Position numbers and translations under genes: made by a program. Positions 5,990 to 6,175 of a stretch of DNA of 6,175 nucleotides are shown piece by piece. The notes under the pieces were generated by a model. It was not told the origin of the DNA and made no database searches. It saw only the letters and a list, made by a program, of their open reading frames with translations. Each line of letters begins with the position of its first letter. The stretch's first letter is position 1. Origin of the DNA: an uncultured Bacillaceae bacterium (lineage in GTDB: Bacteria; Bacillota; Bacilli; Bacillales; Amphibacillaceae); NCBI GenBank assembly GCA_937925695.1, contig CALAMD010000079.1, forward strand, positions 1 through 6,175, given 5' to 3'.

Positions 5990-6175
5990 ATTCGCCGAAT
6001 TATTCTTATATTCGCCGAATCATTAGCCATATTCGCTGAATAAATTTAAAATTCGCCGAATCATTAGCTATATTCGCTGAATAAATTTAAAATTCGCCGA
6101 ATCATTAGCTATATTCGCCGAATAAAATCAATATTCGCCGAATTACTAGCCCATATTAATATTCGCCGAATTATT
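5990..6175. repeat. Array of nine ATTCGCYGAAT near-palindromes, continuing past the window
   Basis: Eleven-base copies begin at 5990, 6010, 6031, 6051, 6072, 6092, 6113, 6133 and 6161. Each has arms ATTCG and CGAAT around a central C; the copies at 6031 and 6072 read ATTCGCTGAAT. Start-to-start distances are 20, 21, 20, 21, 20, 21, 20 and 28 bp. Spacers are AT-rich (9-10 bp, then 17 bp before the last copy). No frame stays open through the array, so it is noncoding. Regular near-palindromes about two helical turns apart suggest protein binding sites along one DNA face, but no protein is identified. The end lies beyond the window. Confidence 0.95.
6010..6132. repeat. 41-bp higher-order tandem unit within the array, three copies
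   Basis: The array is built of 41-bp dimers at 6010-6050, 6051-6091 and 6092-6132. Each holds a GCC-type motif, a spacer CATTAGCYAT, a second motif (GCT-type in units 1 and 2, GCC in unit 3) and a 9-bp AT spacer. Units 1 and 2 differ at one base; units 2 and 3 differ at four. This shows growth by tandem duplication of the dimer. Confidence 0.9.

Noticed and set aside
5990..6175. CRISPR array
   Set aside because: The repeat is only 11 bp, the spacers are 9-10 bp and are themselves repeated (CATTAGCYAT, AAATTTAAA), and no cas gene is present.
5990..6175. Plasmid or phage origin (iterons with AT-rich DNA)
   Set aside because: Spacing and AT content resemble iterons, but no replication initiator gene or DnaA box is seen and the neighbours look chromosomal. 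Kept only as one hypothesis for the array.

Overview
The window looks like chromosomal DNA from a low-GC Gram-positive bacterium of the Bacillaceae type. The evidence is AT-rich coding sequence, strong AAGGAG-type ribosome binding sites, two lipoproteins with short Firmicute-style lipoboxes, an LmrB/MdrM-like 14-helix efflux pump, and a Bacillus-style RtcB. I cannot name the genus. No tRNA, rRNA, insertion sequence, phage gene or CRISPR array is visible.

Layout. Positions 2-898 (minus) encode a predicted lipoprotein with a C-terminal bacterial Ig-like domain. It diverges, across about 160 bp, from a second predicted lipoprotein at 1061-1906 (plus), most of which is three tandem copies of a 73-residue unit. 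A good intrinsic terminator (1996-2034) closes that gene. Next comes a two-gene plus-strand operon: a DHA2-family drug efflux transporter (2145-3551) and, 22 nt later, a TatD-family metal-dependent hydrolase (3574-4350). A 123-bp convergent gap without a recognisable terminator follows. It holds a 26-bp direct repeat whose second copy runs into the 3' end of rtcB. The RNA ligase gene rtcB (4474-5658, minus) has a clear promoter and a very short leader.

From 5659 to the right edge (about 515 bp) there is no credible gene. This stretch holds the rtcB promoter, a few small inverted repeats, a rightward promoter-like sequence (TTGACA, 17 nt, TAAGAT) and, from 5990 to the window end, at least nine copies of the near-palindrome ATTCGCYGAAT. 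The first eight are spaced alternately 20 and 21 bp, which is close to two helical turns, and are built into a 41-bp higher-order unit. The array runs off the window. It is the least explained structure here and the best candidate for follow-up.

Functionally the genes are a mixed set: two cell-surface lipoproteins of unknown role, an efflux pump co-transcribed with a small hydrolase, and an RNA repair/ligation enzyme standing alone without archease or RtcA beside it. I see no evidence that they form one system. The noncoding array is the part that known features do not account for.
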